DNA from: Chryseobacterium pennipullorum
GTDB taxonomy: Bacteria; Bacteroidota; Bacteroidia; Flavobacteriales; Weeksellaceae
Length of the DNA stretch: 64,000 bases
Direction: 5' to 3'
Assembly: GCF_003384725.1 (NCBI RefSeq)
Contig: NZ_QNVV01000006.1
Location: forward strand, 62,001-126,000
The position numbers and the translations under genes were made by a program. This document shows positions 32,277 through 41,776 of this stretch, one piece after another; position 1 is the first letter of the stretch; every line of letters begins with the position of its first letter. The notes beneath the pieces are model-generated. The model did no database searches and was not told where the DNA came from. It saw only the letters and a program-made list of their open reading frames with translations.

Positions 32277-35099
32277 TTGAAAAAGATCAGCATTTGCCTT
32301 ATTTTATTTTGGGGAACCTTACAGGTTTCTGCACAGAAAGACAGTATTCATATTGAAGCTAAACTTTCTGCAGACCGAAAAATACTTGAAGTCAATCAGA
32401 AAATTGTTTATTACAATTATTCTGACAAAGACCTCAATACAGTAAAGCTTCTGAATTGGGTTTCTGCATACAACAGACGTGGAACGTCTTTGGTCTACAG
32501 AAAACTGGAAGATAGAAATAATGATTTGCATTTTGCAAAAGGCGACCAAGTGGGAAAACTTCTGGAACTGAACATCACAAATTCAGAAAATGAGAATATC
32601 CCTCTCAATACCTTAGCTGATGAAAATCTTTTCCTTCCTCTGAAAAAGGTGGTAAAACCTGGTGAAAGTATTACTTTACAGTTACAATACACGATGCAGC
32701 TCCCTGATAAAAGATTTACAGGGTACGGAACTTCCGGACAGAATACTGCTTTAAAATATTTCTTTATTGTTCCGGATCATTTTGATCCGGACAATATATC
32801 TCCAAGAAGTTACAATGATATCGAAGAGTCGGTAAGCTTCAACACGTACTGGACTATCAATTTTGACATCCCGGTCAACCATTTTATTGAAGGTAATTTA
32901 CCCCAAATCCAGATGAATTCTTTTAAAGGCTACCTGGATTCTGATCCCGAATTTTTAATTTCACAAACCCAATATCCCTCCATAAAAATTAACAATGAAG
33001 GGATAGATACCGAGATTAAGTTTGGTTACACATTAAAACCGGAAGAAAAACAAAATCTTGAATTCTATCTTCCGCTTCATCTGAAGTTTCTAAAGGAAAA
33101 AACAGGAGCCCTTCCTGGAAGAATTTTCATTTCAGATAAGTTCAGAAATAATGAGGATTTTTTCGGTAACAATGATATCACTTTCTGGAAATTCAGATTC
33201 AGGCTGTTTACAGATGCTGAGAAAACCGATCTTGACTACTTTGGGATCATCACCAAGAAAGTCCTTGATCAAAACATCATTGCCGATAAGGAAAAGGACC
33301 ATTGGTTTAAAAACGGGTTAAAATCTTATCTTGAAATCCAATATCTGAAAAAATTCTACAGAGACACAAAGATTCTGGGAAATTTGCCGGAAACCAGAAT
33401 TTTTGGATTAAAGCCTTTAAAATTATTTCATGCCTCCAAAGTAAAACTTCTGGACCGCTACGGACTGGCATATCAGTATATCATGCTGCAGAATCTGGAT
33501 CAGAAAATCGGTGAAGACTTCAGCGCATTGAGTAACTTTAATGATATGGCCATCAGCGGCTTTGAAACGGGAAGTCTGTTCAGCTATTCTGCTGAAAAAA
33601 TGGGAAGTGACAGTTTTAATGAGATCGTAAAAAACTATGTCTCCCGCAATTCAGGTAAAAGAACTCATCCTGAAGACTTCCTCAAAGATCTTTCGCAAAA
33701 AGATACCTCGACAAGCTATCTGACAGATTTTTTTAAACAGAAAAACAGGGTAAATTTCAGGTTAAAACACATTGACAAAGAAAACGATTCCCTACAGATC
33801 AGAATTGCAAAAAACACCAATGCTTCCATACCTGTAAAACTGGAAACTGAAACCAGAGAAGGAGAAAAAAAAGTATATTGGATAGATACAGAGGAAGATA
33901 AGCGTATGACCAGCCTATCTGTTCCTGCTTCGGATAATATTTATAAGGTAACCCTAAACAGCGGCTATATTTTTCCTGAATCGAGTTACAGGGACAATTT
34001 TCTTTATGCCAAAGGATTATTCTCAAATGCTAAAAAAATAAAGTTTAAATTAATAAAGGATATCCCTAATCCGGAATACAATGAGATCTATGTAAGCCCA
34101 AGGGTACGGTTCAACAATACATACGATAAATTTCTTCTGGGCGTCAACTTAAAAAATCAATCTTTATTTGATCAGAAGTTTTTGTACTCGGTCACACCTA
34201 CCTACAGTACAGGAACAGGAAAACTGACCGGTTCCGGAGCAGTCTCCTACTCTTTTCTTCCGGCAGAAAGTTTTATCCGAAGCCTTACTTTTGGAGTTTC
34301 GGGAGCCTATTTCCATTATGATTATGGTCTGGCCTACAGAAAGGCATCAATTGCTTCCACACTCAGTTTCAGAAAAGACCCGAGAAGCACGGTAAGCAGA
34401 AGCATCGGAATTTCCTATAATTATTTTGAAAGAGATCTGAGTGCAAAAATGATTGCCAATAACGATTACAGTAAATATAATCTGTGGAGTGCAGGTTACG
34501 GGTACAGCGATAGCCAGATGATTCATGAAAAAAGTCTAAGCCTCAGTACTCAGGGAATGGAGGATTTCAATAAAGTAACCGCAGAAGGTTTTTACAGATG
34601 GGAATTTGCCCCAAGACAAAAACTGAGCCTTCGTTTGTTTGCGGGCTATTTTCTTCGAAACGACACCAGAAACAACCTTTTTAATTACGGAATTTCAAGA
34701 GTTTCAAACTATGCCTTCTCTTACAGTCTGTTAGGTGAAAGTGCCAGCAGCGGACTTCTTTCACAACAGTTTATTCTGGCTGACGGTGGTTTTAAATCTT
34801 TTATCCCTGGAACGGTCAATCAATGGATCACCTCTATGAATGTGGATTCCAGTGTATGGAAAATCTTCCATGTGTATGCTGATGCAGGAATCTATAAAAA
34901 TAAAGATATGCCCGCTAAGTTTATATGGGACAGTGGTATTAAAGTACGAATTATTCCGGATTTTCTGGAGGTTTATTTCCCGATACAATCATCATTAGGA
35001 TTCGAGCCGGCATTTAAAGACTATGCAAAACGGATCAGGTACACACTCGTTCTGAATCTTGGTTCTATCATCAATGCTGCCCGGAGAGGCTGGTATTAG
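32277..35099 (+). CDS. M1-aminopeptidase-like envelope protein without zinc motif, barrel-like C terminus
   Basis: A 940-residue exported protein. I start it at the TTG at 32277, giving the signal peptide KKISICLILFWGTLQVSAQ; an earlier TTG at 32256 is less likely. The N-terminal half has the beta-rich layout of gluzincin (M1) peptidases, and HWFKNGLKSYLEIQYLKKF lines up with the WxNEGxAxY region of active enzymes, but the zinc-ligand Glu is Asn. No HExxH occurs anywhere. The C-terminal third (about 640-940) has alternating aromatic strands (YSFLPAESFIRSLTFGVSGA) and looks like an outer-membrane barrel. It is probably non-catalytic. It follows pyrEF by 54 bp. Confidence 0.65.
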   Translation: MKKISICLILFWGTLQVSAQKDSIHIEAKLSADRKILEVNQKIVYYNYSDKDLNTVKLLNWVSAYNRRGTSLVYRKLEDRNNDLHFAKGDQVGKLLELNITNSENENIPLNTLADENLFLPLKKVVKPGESITLQLQYTMQLPDKRFTGYGTSGQNTALKYFFIVPDHFDPDNISPRSYNDIEESVSFNTYWTINFDIPVNHFIEGNLPQIQMNSFKGYLDSDPEFLISQTQYPSIKINNEGIDTEIKFGYTLKPEEKQNLEFYLPLHLKFLKEKTGALPGRIFISDKFRNNEDFFGNNDITFWKFRFRLFTDAEKTDLDYFGIITKKVLDQNIIADKEKDHWFKNGLKSYLEIQYLKKFYRDTKILGNLPETRIFGLKPLKLFHASKVKLLDRYGLAYQYIMLQNLDQKIGEDFSALSNFNDMAISGFETGSLFSYSAEKMGSDSFNEIVKNYVSRNSGKRTHPEDFLKDLSQKDTSTSYLTDFFKQKNRVNFRLKHIDKENDSLQIRIAKNTNASIPVKLETETREGEKKVYWIDTEEDKRMTSLSVPASDNIYKVTLNSGYIFPESSYRDNFLYAKGLFSNAKKIKFKLIKDIPNPEYNEIYVSPRVRFNNTYDKFLLGVNLKNQSLFDQKFLYSVTPTYSTGTGKLTGSGAVSYSFLPAESFIRSLTFGVSGAYFHYDYGLAYRKASIASTLSFRKDPRSTVSRSIGISYNYFERDLSAKMIANNDYSKYNLWSAGYGYSDSQMIHEKSLSLSTQGMEDFNKVTAEGFYRWEFAPRQKLSLRLFAGYFLRNDTRNNLFNYGISRVSNYAFSYSLLGESASSGLLSQQFILADGGFKSFIPGTVNQWITSMNVDSSVWKIFHVYADAGIYKNKDMPAKFIWDSGIKVRIIPDFLEVYFPIQSSLGFEPAFKDYAKRIRYTLVLNLGSIINAARRGWY

Positions 35100-35106
35100 T
35101 GAAAGC

Positions 35107-35131
35107 AAAAGAACAGCTGTGCCAGCTGTTC
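35107..35131. terminator. bidirectional terminator between convergent genes
   Basis: GAACAGCTG pairs perfectly with CAGCTGTTC across TGC. On the minus strand TTTTGCTTTC follows. It lies between the stops of two convergent genes. Confidence 0.7.
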
Positions 35132-35156
35132 TCCATCTATTATCCTATTATTAAAA

Positions 35157-35957
35157 CTAATCTTTAACGATTTTCTGTGAAATCGGAACGTTATTTATAG
35201 TTCCCGTCACTATATAAGTTCCTTTTGGAAGTTCTTCAATATCCAGAAAAGACGCAAACTTTGTAGGTGATTTTTTGACAATTTGCCGGTAGGAATCAAA
35301 TACTTTTATATTCTGAACATCAGTTCCGAAAATAATTCTTCCATCTTTAACAAAAGGGTTCTGTACGAAACCCGACAGTACTGCTCCCTCAAGAAGGTCT
35401 GCCAATTGATCAGTACTTTCTGCTCTCCTGATAATGGTCGTTATGGTGGGAGATGGTGCAGGCTTATTTCCTTTATACTGATCTGCATTGGGGCCATATC
35501 CAATAAAGTCAAGTACATTGGGAGCTGTAGGCCCTGTTACCTGGACAATATTTCCTGCAAGAGCAATTTTACCGGATGTACCTGAAAACTGTATTCCTGA
35601 TAAAGAATTGGGTGTACCGTCAAAATTGTTGACAACAGTGGCAATAAAATCCGGTGTCGGCAGGTCTACAACCCCATTGGCAATTGCAGCTTCCTGAATA
35701 AGATAAGTCTGATCGGGTCCCAAAGTAAGATCGGGCAAAGTATGATATTGGGTAAAAGCTCCTACTGCCGGAGCATATTGTATACTGGCTCCCGTTAACG
35801 AAACAAAATTGGTCCCGGTATTCCTGAGAATAATATAACTGTTCTTTGGTAATGTACTGGCATTTTCGGTGCCCCCATAGATCTCACTGATGATAATCTG
35901 GGCGTTTGTAAAGGCAGCCATCATTATTAAACCGGCAATAGTAAAAATTTTTTTCAT
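35157..35957 (-). CDS. secreted lamin-tail-like protein with T9SS-type C-terminal domain
   Basis: A 266-residue secreted protein. The signal peptide is MKKIFTIAGLIMMAAFTNAQ. The mature part opens IIISEIYGGTENASTLPKNS and continues like a lamin-tail (LTD) beta domain (YIILRNTGTNFVSLTGASIQ, YLIQEAAIANG). The last 75 residues (FGTDVQNIKVFDSYRQIV, then LPKGTYIVTGTINNVPISQK) match the type A sorting domain of the Bacteroidota type IX secretion system. It would be exported to the surface or medium; the ligand is unknown. Its C terminus is closely similar to that of the next gene, which lies upstream on the same strand. Confidence 0.82.
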   Translation of the reverse strand: MKKIFTIAGLIMMAAFTNAQIIISEIYGGTENASTLPKNSYIILRNTGTNFVSLTGASIQYAPAVGAFTQYHTLPDLTLGPDQTYLIQEAAIANGVVDLPTPDFIATVVNNFDGTPNSLSGIQFSGTSGKIALAGNIVQVTGPTAPNVLDFIGYGPNADQYKGNKPAPSPTITTIIRRAESTDQLADLLEGAVLSGFVQNPFVKDGRIIFGTDVQNIKVFDSYRQIVKKSPTKFASFLDIEELPKGTYIVTGTINNVPISQKIVKD

Positions 35958-36082
35958 TTAAATAATTTTAGAACTAAGCTGTGGTAAAAACATCAAAAAC
36001 GGTACCACGGCCTTGGGAAATTTACAAAAAAAACATCACAAATAGGCTATATAATAATCCACAAAAACAAGGTCCTTAATAT

Positions 36083-36121
36083 AAAAAGTCCGGCTATTTC
36101 TTCGAAATGGCCGGACTTTTT
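36083..36121. terminator. strong terminator downstream of the gene at 36142
   Basis: AAAAAGTCCGGC pairs with GCCGGACTTTTT, and the inner bases extend it to an 18-bp stem with one G-U around TTC. T-runs are present on both strands; it serves the minus-strand gene ending at 36142. Confidence 0.88.
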
Positions 36122-36141
36122 ATAATTGATCTCAATCTAGA

Positions 36142-36930
36142 TTAGTTTTTTAGAATTTTTTGAGATACTGCTTCTTTATTTACTGTACCTGTAACGATAT
36201 AATTCCCTTTTGCCAGCTCAGCAACGTTTAGGGTTCCATTTTGTTTTACAGAAGCTTCTTTTACAATCTGTCCAAACATGTTAAATACTTTCACATCTTT
36301 AACATCAGCCCCGAAAGCAATTTCATTGTTTGTAACGAAAGTATTTTTAACCATTCTGTATTTTGAAGCCAAAACTTCGCCAACTGCTAAAGTTCCTGTA
36401 GTTACAGAGAAATCATCAAATGCAACAAGCGTAGAATTATTGTAAGCACGTACCTGTAAACGTAATTTAACAACATTGGCTGGAGCTGTTACTGTAACAG
36501 AATACTGAGTCCAGGTGGTACTGGTTGGTAAATAACCGTTATTTGGTCCTCTAAGAGGGTCTGTAGCTGCAGTAGCACCCTGATATATTGCTCCATTTGC
36601 CGCATCTAAATAATTCGCCCATATTCTTGCATCTGTATTGTCCCCACTAGCCTTATACCAAAAAGATATTGTATATGTGGAGCCAGGGTTTACCGCTATT
36701 TCCTGCTCAAATCCAGTTGTGGCAGTTGCACCAGTATACTGCACAGAATTTATTCCGCCATGCGGATCAGTTGTTGTTATAGTTGGCAAATAGTATGCTG
36801 TGCCAGAGCCTGGGTTAGTTGCTGTCCAACCTGTGGTTCCGTTTTCAAAACCAGGGTTGTTAACTAAATTTTGTGCGCTTACAAAAGCTGTAGCAGCTAC
36901 AATTCCTAAAATAGTAAAGATCTTTTTCAT
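36142..36930 (-). CDS. secreted carbohydrate-binding-module-like protein with T9SS-type C-terminal domain
   Basis: A 262-residue secreted protein. Signal peptide MKKIFTILGIVAATAFVSAQ, then NLVNNPGFENGTTGWTATNP, the typical opening of CBM4/9-like jelly-roll domains, followed by YTISFWYKASGDNTDARIWA and FDDFSVTTG. The end (FGADVKDVKVFNMFGQIVKE, then LAKGNYIVTGTVNKEAVSQK) is a T9SS type A sorting domain. There is no catalytic domain, so it may bind glycans at the surface or be a matrix protein. It is separated from the similar gene at 35157 by a strong terminator, so the two are separately transcribed paralogues in their C termini. Confidence 0.82.
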   Translation of the reverse strand: MKKIFTILGIVAATAFVSAQNLVNNPGFENGTTGWTATNPGSGTAYYLPTITTTDPHGGINSVQYTGATATTGFEQEIAVNPGSTYTISFWYKASGDNTDARIWANYLDAANGAIYQGATAATDPLRGPNNGYLPTSTTWTQYSVTVTAPANVVKLRLQVRAYNNSTLVAFDDFSVTTGTLAVGEVLASKYRMVKNTFVTNNEIAFGADVKDVKVFNMFGQIVKEASVKQNGTLNVAELAKGNYIVTGTVNKEAVSQKILKN

Positions 36931-37376
36931 AAATAATTTTTTTTTAAGTTCTAAAGTAAAAATACAAAAAAACCGATAGGCACCGAAAGTAGCATTGTAT
37001 ATTTAACAATTAATTAAAGTAGCCTGTTACAGATTTCTCAGAGATGGCTTAATCATAGGCGTTCACAGTAACGAAATAAATCCCATTTAGTAGATTTTTT
37101 TTGCAATTCCACCATCGAAAAATCACAGTCAGCTGAAATTTTTACAGTTTAAGTTACCTTACACATACTACCCTATTTGTACTCCGTATGCGAACCTCCT
37201 GTCAATTACATCTGCTTAAAATTTTCAAGATCTTACCTTGTATTATTTATAATTTCAGGATTAACATGACTCTTACCTCTAAAGCCCTCACAATATTTGA
37301 ATTAAATTTCTGTTAATAATAGTTGATCCCTTACTGTTAACATTTTTTAATTATTTTTACGAATTATTTTAAGGAC
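36931..37376. other. 446-bp spacer between divergent genes
   Basis: No gene, repeat or exact TANNTTTG promoter was found. It is AT-rich throughout. Confidence 0.5.
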
Positions 37377-40300
37377 TTGCGGAATTGTATTATTCTATTC
37401 ATGTTATTCTTCCTAGGCATATTTTCAGGAAATGCCCAGGTTTTTTCATGGAAGAATCCCAACGTTCCCGAAGACAGCATAAAAAAGGACAGTATTTTAG
37501 CGGCCAGACTTGAGCAGGATATCTTCGCCAAAGATACTCTGGACTTCATCAGAACCAATAATAAGATCATTATTGACGAGGCGGTGCTCGCAAAAAATGA
37601 CAAAAAGAGGTTTCTGGGAGAACTTAATTCCAAAGGGTCTATTATCAGGGGAATTACTTTTGGGAACAACCAGGGTCAGTCCGTACAAAGTTCTATGGAT
37701 CTCCAGATTTCCGGAAGACTTTCAAAGGATGTCACAATTCTGGCCAGTATTTCGGATCACAACCTGCCTATTCAGGCTGATGGTTATACCCAGACTTTAG
37801 AGGAATTTGACAAGATCTATATGCAGCTCAATATAAAAGATAAATCTATTTTGAGGGCAGGTCACCTTGATCTTGTAGAGGCCAAGAATTACTTTGCCAA
37901 ATATCAGCGGAGAAGTATGGGAATCCAGTTCCAGACTATATTGGGGAAAGAAAACAAAACTCTTATTGATGTCTCTGCAGGAGTTGCACGAAGTGAATTT
38001 CACAGGATCCGTTTCCAGGGGGTGGAAGGGAACCAGGGGCCATACCGTCTTACCGGTAAAAACGGTGAACAGTTTATCACCCTGATCTCAGGCTCTGAAC
38101 AGGTTTTCATCGATGGAATCCTGATGAAAAGAGGAGAAAACCAGGATTATGTCATCAACTACAATACGGGAGAAGTGACTTTTACCAGTTTCCGCCCTAT
38201 CTTCCAACAGAACTTTATTACCATTTCTTATAATTACGCCAACAGGAATTATTCGAGGTACCTGTTTACGGGAAAGCTTGAGCATCAGAGAGAGCGGTTT
38301 AAAGTGGGCCTGAATTGGTTCATGGAAAATGATAACAAAAATGCGCCCCTCTCATTAAACTTATCCAAAGAAGATGAACAGATCTTAGCTGATGCAGGTA
38401 ATGATCCTAATTTGATGTATGCACCCTCTGGCGTGATTACTGAATATGACGTTAATAAAATTTTATACCGTCTTAATCCTGCCGGAAATTTTTATGAATT
38501 CTCAACGGATCAGAATGATACGCTTTACCAGGTTTCTTTTACCTATTTTGGGGCAAACAAGGGAGATTATAAAACTTCTCAGACTACAAATAATGGCCGT
38601 GTCTTTGAGTATGTAGGTCAGAATGCCGGTGATTACCGCGCTGTAAGAAAATTACCTTCACCCCAAAAATCGCAGGTCTACACCTTAAATTCCGAATATC
38701 TGCTGAACGACGGAAAAATCGGTACAGATATCTCATTAAGCAATTATGATGTCAATTTATTTTCATCGAAAGATGCGGATCAGAATATCGGGTATGCATG
38801 GAGGGTTTTTGGAAATAAAACTTTTACAAAAAATGCATGGAAAGGAACGCCGAGTTTTGAATATCAATATATCGACAGACAATTTCATATCCTGGATCGT
38901 ATCAATGATGTGGAATTCTCCAGGGATTTTAACCTTGCCCAGGAATTCAACAAAAGAACGCAAAACAGATTTATTTTCAGTTTCCTGAACAAATGGAATA
39001 ATAAATCCACAATCAACTACCGTGTCAACTATCTGAATGAGCAGGATTCTTATAAGGGCATTAAAAATGATCTGGATTTTGGCTGGATCACAGGAAAGTT
39101 CTTCACAAAAGGAAACTTGTCTTACCTGAATACAACCGCAACGTTACAAGATACCAAATTCATCCGCGGTGGTGTTTCTACGGAGTTTACCGGTAAAAAA
39201 GGAAGCTGGGCGATAGGAGGAAGCATGGAGCATAATGAAAAAAAGTACAACGATACCCAACTCATGGATGTGACGAGCTTCAGCTGGAAAGAACTTTTTG
39301 TACAGAAGAAAATCGGGGACAGTACCCGGACAAAGCTATTGGCAAAAGTGTATATGCGTGATAATGATTCCGTACGGGATAACAGGCTCCAGAACATGAA
39401 TAATATCCTGGGAATCATGGCTGAAAGCCAGATCATCAAGACTGAGCGAACGACTTTAAATGCATTGATTCATTACAGAAAATTTTTCTATTCCGGTGCC
39501 GAATCTGATGTCATACGAAACAATGACTTCGTGGTTGGAAATATTCTTTATAATCAACAGCTTTTCAGAAACGGGATGCGCCTTCAGGCTTTTTATGAAC
39601 TTGGGAACGGGCAGGAAGCGCAGCGGGAATTCCAATACCTTAAAGTGACAGATGGACAAGGTGTATATAAATGGACCGATTATAATGGTGACGGTATTCA
39701 GCAGCTGGATGAATTTGAAATTGCTGAGTATTCCGACCTTGCTCAGTATATCCGTGTGTACACCAATTCCGTACGCTATATTCCGTCCAATAAAAATAAA
39801 CTCCAGTTGGCCTTATTTGTCAATCCGGCGATTGTTTTCAATTCTGAAAATGCATTTTTGAAGCGATGGAACTTTAATATTTCATTAAATTCACAGAACT
39901 CATTCTATAAAAAAGATAAAGTCCTGGTGCTGAATCCGTTTGAAAAAAACAGTGATCAGATTCTTAAGAACCAGAACATTCTGACCTCAGTACAGTTTAA
40001 TCCCACAGATCAATCCGGCTGGAACGGAAACTACCGGTTTATTTCCAATGACAATCTGATCAATGCCAACTTCAGTAATGAGGAACGCGAGCAGACCTCT
40101 CATTTCCTGAATATCGGCTACTGGTTCAATAAAGAATTCAGAATCGACTGGGAGAATTCGGTACATGATATTAAAAATTCATCCCAATTGTTTACAACAA
40201 GGGATTACCGGTTAAATAATTTTGAAACCAAGCCCAAAGCAACCTATAAATTCACCGATGCCATCCAGGCCGAACTTTCTTCTGCCTTCCGTCAGAAGGA

Positions 40301-40604
40301 GAGGTTAGACGGGGAAGAGCTGTTAAAGGCATTCGACATTACAGGAACCGTACAGTGGGAACGCAGAAAAACTTCCATCCGGGGTAATTTTTCCTTCATC
40401 AGCAATAATTTCACCGGAAATAACTTCAGTATCGTAGGAAACCAGATGCTGGATGGTCTTAAGCCTGGAAAAAACCAGGTATGGAGTGTATTCATTCAGC
40501 AAGCCATCAACTCTTTTATTCAGCTTAATCTGAATTATGAAGGTCGAAATTCAGGGGACAGAACCATCCATATTGGCAGCATGCAGGTAAAGGCAAGCTT
40601 CTAA
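37377..40604 (+). CDS. large predicted outer-membrane beta-barrel protein
   Basis: A 1075-residue protein. The start is a TTG at 37377, accepted because it gives a good signal peptide (RNCIILFMLFFLGIFSGNAQ); the ATG at 37401 would shorten it by eight residues. The protein is rich in alternating aromatic and polar residues (FITISYNYANRNYSRYLFTG, LNYEGRNSGDRTIHIG) and ends in Phe, as barrel proteins do. SMDLQISGRLSKDVTILASI, with DHNLPIQADGYTQTLEEFDK after it, resembles segments of Bacteroidota surface proteins such as SprA. I do not recognise a named family. No SusC-type plug or TonB box is seen, and no SusD partner is adjacent. Confidence 0.7.
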   Translation: MRNCIILFMLFFLGIFSGNAQVFSWKNPNVPEDSIKKDSILAARLEQDIFAKDTLDFIRTNNKIIIDEAVLAKNDKKRFLGELNSKGSIIRGITFGNNQGQSVQSSMDLQISGRLSKDVTILASISDHNLPIQADGYTQTLEEFDKIYMQLNIKDKSILRAGHLDLVEAKNYFAKYQRRSMGIQFQTILGKENKTLIDVSAGVARSEFHRIRFQGVEGNQGPYRLTGKNGEQFITLISGSEQVFIDGILMKRGENQDYVINYNTGEVTFTSFRPIFQQNFITISYNYANRNYSRYLFTGKLEHQRERFKVGLNWFMENDNKNAPLSLNLSKEDEQILADAGNDPNLMYAPSGVITEYDVNKILYRLNPAGNFYEFSTDQNDTLYQVSFTYFGANKGDYKTSQTTNNGRVFEYVGQNAGDYRAVRKLPSPQKSQVYTLNSEYLLNDGKIGTDISLSNYDVNLFSSKDADQNIGYAWRVFGNKTFTKNAWKGTPSFEYQYIDRQFHILDRINDVEFSRDFNLAQEFNKRTQNRFIFSFLNKWNNKSTINYRVNYLNEQDSYKGIKNDLDFGWITGKFFTKGNLSYLNTTATLQDTKFIRGGVSTEFTGKKGSWAIGGSMEHNEKKYNDTQLMDVTSFSWKELFVQKKIGDSTRTKLLAKVYMRDNDSVRDNRLQNMNNILGIMAESQIIKTERTTLNALIHYRKFFYSGAESDVIRNNDFVVGNILYNQQLFRNGMRLQAFYELGNGQEAQREFQYLKVTDGQGVYKWTDYNGDGIQQLDEFEIAEYSDLAQYIRVYTNSVRYIPSNKNKLQLALFVNPAIVFNSENAFLKRWNFNISLNSQNSFYKKDKVLVLNPFEKNSDQILKNQNILTSVQFNPTDQSGWNGNYRFISNDNLINANFSNEEREQTSHFLNIGYWFNKEFRIDWENSVHDIKNSSQLFTTRDYRLNNFETKPKATYKFTDAIQAELSSAFRQKERLDGEELLKAFDITGTVQWERRKTSIRGNFSFISNNFTGNNFSIVGNQMLDGLKPGKNQVWSVFIQQAINSFIQLNLNYEGRNSGDRTIHIGSMQVKASF

Positions 40605-40717
40605 CAACTTACTCTCACACCACAACATTTTTAAGTCTAGCTTCTTTCATTCATCGTACACCAGACTCTACATCATACTGATAGATATTATCATATTTTC
40701 TTATAATTAGAATTTTG

Positions 40718-40725
40718 TAAATTTG
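40718..40725 (+). promoter_or_regulatory. -7 box before dusB (TAAATTTG)
   Basis: An exact -7 match ending four bases before the ATG, suggesting a leaderless mRNA. No -33 TTG at normal spacing. Confidence 0.45.
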
Positions 40726-40729
40726 CACC

Positions 40730-41725
40730 ATGATAAAAATAGGCAACATAGAACTGCCGGAATTTCCGCTTTTGCTAGCCCCAATGGAAGATGTAAGTGA
40801 TCCTCCGTTCAGACGTTTGTGCAAAATGCATGGTGCAGATTTAATGTATTCAGAATTTATTTCTTCTGAAGGCTTAATTCGCGATGCGATCAAAAGCCGT
40901 AAAAAACTGGATATCTTTGATTATGAACGACCGGTTGGCATACAGATTTTTGGTGGGGATGAGGAAGCAATGGCTATGTCCGCCAGGATTGTAGAAACCG
41001 TAAATCCGGACCTGGTTGATATTAATTTTGGATGTCCGGTAAAAAAAGTTGTCTGCAAAGGTGCCGGTGCCGGCGTTTTAAAAGATATTGATCTGATGGT
41101 TCGCCTTACTAAAGCAGTGGTGAGTTCTACTCATCTTCCTGTGACCGTTAAAACCCGTTTGGGCTGGGACAGCACCTCCATTAACATCGATGAGGTAGCG
41201 GAACGTCTTCAGGAAACAGGCATCAAAGCATTAACGATACATGCCAGAACCCGTGCACAAATGTACAAAGGGGAAGCAGACTGGGAACACATCTCAAGAA
41301 TCAAACAGAATCCTAATATTGAAATTCCAATTTTTGGTAATGGTGATATAGATTCTCCAGAAAAGGCTTTGGAATACAAACAGAAATACGCTTGTGACGG
41401 AATTATGATCGGACGAGCTGCCATCGGATATCCATGGATTTTTAATGAAATCAAGCATTTCTTTAAAACCGGAGAACACCTGGCCGCTCCCACCATTGCT
41501 GACCGTCTGCTAGCTGTGCGCCAACATGCGGAATGGAGTGCAGAATGGAAAGGCGAGAGATTGGGATTGGTAGAAATGAGACAGCATTACAGCAATTATT
41601 TCAGAGGAATTCCACATTTCAAAGAGTTTAGGAAAAAATTCCTTGAAGTTTTCACTCTAGTGGAAATGGACAGCTTAATTAAAGAGACTCAACAGTTTTA
41701 CGAAGAATATCAGGAACAGGTATAA
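40730..41725 (+). CDS. dusB: tRNA-dihydrouridine synthase B
   Basis: An FMN enzyme that reduces uridines in the tRNA D-loop. The 331 residues have the Dus layout: a TIM barrel starting FPLLLAPMEDVSDPPFRRLC, then GIQIFGGD, INFGCPVKKVVCKGAGAGVL with the catalytic Cys in NFGCP, the FMN-binding VKTRLGWD and THARTRAQMYKG, and the GIMIGRAAIGYPWIF motif, followed by the helical C-terminal domain. It is a single-gene unit closed by a bidirectional terminator. Confidence 0.95.
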   Translation: MIKIGNIELPEFPLLLAPMEDVSDPPFRRLCKMHGADLMYSEFISSEGLIRDAIKSRKKLDIFDYERPVGIQIFGGDEEAMAMSARIVETVNPDLVDINFGCPVKKVVCKGAGAGVLKDIDLMVRLTKAVVSSTHLPVTVKTRLGWDSTSINIDEVAERLQETGIKALTIHARTRAQMYKGEADWEHISRIKQNPNIEIPIFGNGDIDSPEKALEYKQKYACDGIMIGRAAIGYPWIFNEIKHFFKTGEHLAAPTIADRLLAVRQHAEWSAEWKGERLGLVEMRQHYSNYFRGIPHFKEFRKKFLEVFTLVEMDSLIKETQQFYEEYQEQV

Positions 41726-41727
41726 AC

Positions 41728-41762
41728 AAAAAAACCATCAATTGAATTGATGGTTTTTTTTT
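41728..41762. terminator. bidirectional terminator between dusB and deoC
   Basis: AACCATCAAT pairs with ATTGATGGTT across TGA, with A- and T-runs on both flanks, between convergent genes. Confidence 0.87.
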
Positions 41763-41776
41763 CCTTTTAATAGAAT

